Assembly: GCA_945876405.1 (NCBI GenBank)
Contig: CAMCOJ010000032.1
Coordinates: forward strand, 1-11,628
Length of the DNA stretch: 11,628 bases
DNA from: an uncultured Ruminococcus sp.
GTDB taxonomy: Bacteria > Bacillota > Clostridia > Oscillospirales > Ruminococcaceae
Direction: 5' to 3'
Position numbers and translations under genes: made by a program. The notes below the pieces were generated by a model that saw only the letters and a program-made list of their open reading frames with translations, did no database searches and was not told where the DNA came from. This document shows, piece after piece, positions 11,576 through 11,628 of the stretch; position 1 is the first letter of the stretch, and every line of letters starts with the position of its first letter.

Positions 11576-11628
11576 GGCGGCATAGCTCAGTTGGCTAGAG
11601 TACTCGGTTCATACCCGATTGGTCGTAG
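11576..11628 (+). tRNA. Elongator tRNA-Met (CAT anticodon), 3' end outside the window
   Basis: Bases 1-52 of the cloverleaf are present. The acceptor 5' strand is GGCGGCA. The D-arm is GCTC-AGTTGGCTA-GAGT, with a G10-T25 wobble. The anticodon loop TTCATAC has CAT at 11610-11612, between stem strands CTCGG and CCGAT, whose outer pair (27-43) is a C-T mismatch. The variable loop is TGGTC, and only four bases of the T stem follow. The GGCGGCA start and loop context match elongator tRNA-Met of Firmicutes; initiator tRNA would begin CGCGGGG, and the Ile2 type has a different body. The T-arm, 3' acceptor strand and any following tRNAs are cut off. Confidence 0.93.

Overview
The window looks like a low-GC, Gram-positive, sporulation-lineage bacterium, most likely a Ruminococcus-type clostridium (Oscillospiraceae). 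The reasons are strong AGGAGG-type ribosome sites, frequent TTG starts, consensus TTGACA-17-TATAAT promoters, a YqhQ (DUF1385)-prmC gene pair and a SpoIID/peptidoglycan-binding cassette. This placement is by eye, not by any search. The first 43 bases are not genomic: they are an Illumina Nextera i5 index plus Tn5 mosaic-end adapter, so the left edge is a contig or read end. The last bases cut through a tRNA gene.

Layout. (1) 46-258 is the 3' part of a small DUF378 membrane protein, closed by a strong terminator. (2) 396-2923 is a three-gene + strand operon: a beta-sandwich-like protein with an acidic linker, a SpoIID-like domain joined to three peptidoglycan-binding repeats, and a protein of two more such repeats. 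None has a visible export signal. It converges on (3) a minus-strand HicB-type antitoxin gene with a perfect promoter and no adjacent hicA. (4) 3678-7300 is a signalling operon: a VCBS/FG-GAP-like lipoprotein, an OmpR-family response regulator and a HAMP histidine kinase. The lipoprotein's complete signal peptide requires an ATA start codon. (5) 7343-9144 holds a YqhQ-like DUF1385 membrane protein overlapping prmC, followed by a shared terminator rather than prfA. (6) 9200-9805 (minus) is a helix-turn-helix/coiled-coil/basic-tail protein, RacA- or DUF536-like in architecture. Its consensus promoter is embedded in copies of a GTTGTCAA motif. Upstream lies a short remnant that resembles the tail of a VRR-NUC nuclease. 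(7) 10043-10595 has no convincing gene but contains a strong orphan terminator and two 12-bp direct repeats exactly 21 bp apart, placed just upstream of a good promoter. That promoter drives (8) a small unknown 83-aa protein. (9) 10848-11501 is a roughly 650-bp non-coding stretch full of inverted and tandem repeats, and (10) the window ends with a consensus promoter and the 5' two thirds of elongator tRNA-Met.

How the parts fit. The lipoprotein, regulator and kinase form one envelope-sensing unit, with the lipoprotein a plausible accessory sensor or output. The SpoIID/PG-binding cassette probably acts on peptidoglycan or the spore. The most interesting unexplained parts are the signal-less PG cassette, the ATA-start lipoprotein, the self-operator pattern of the coiled-coil protein, and the phased repeats before the 83-aa gene.
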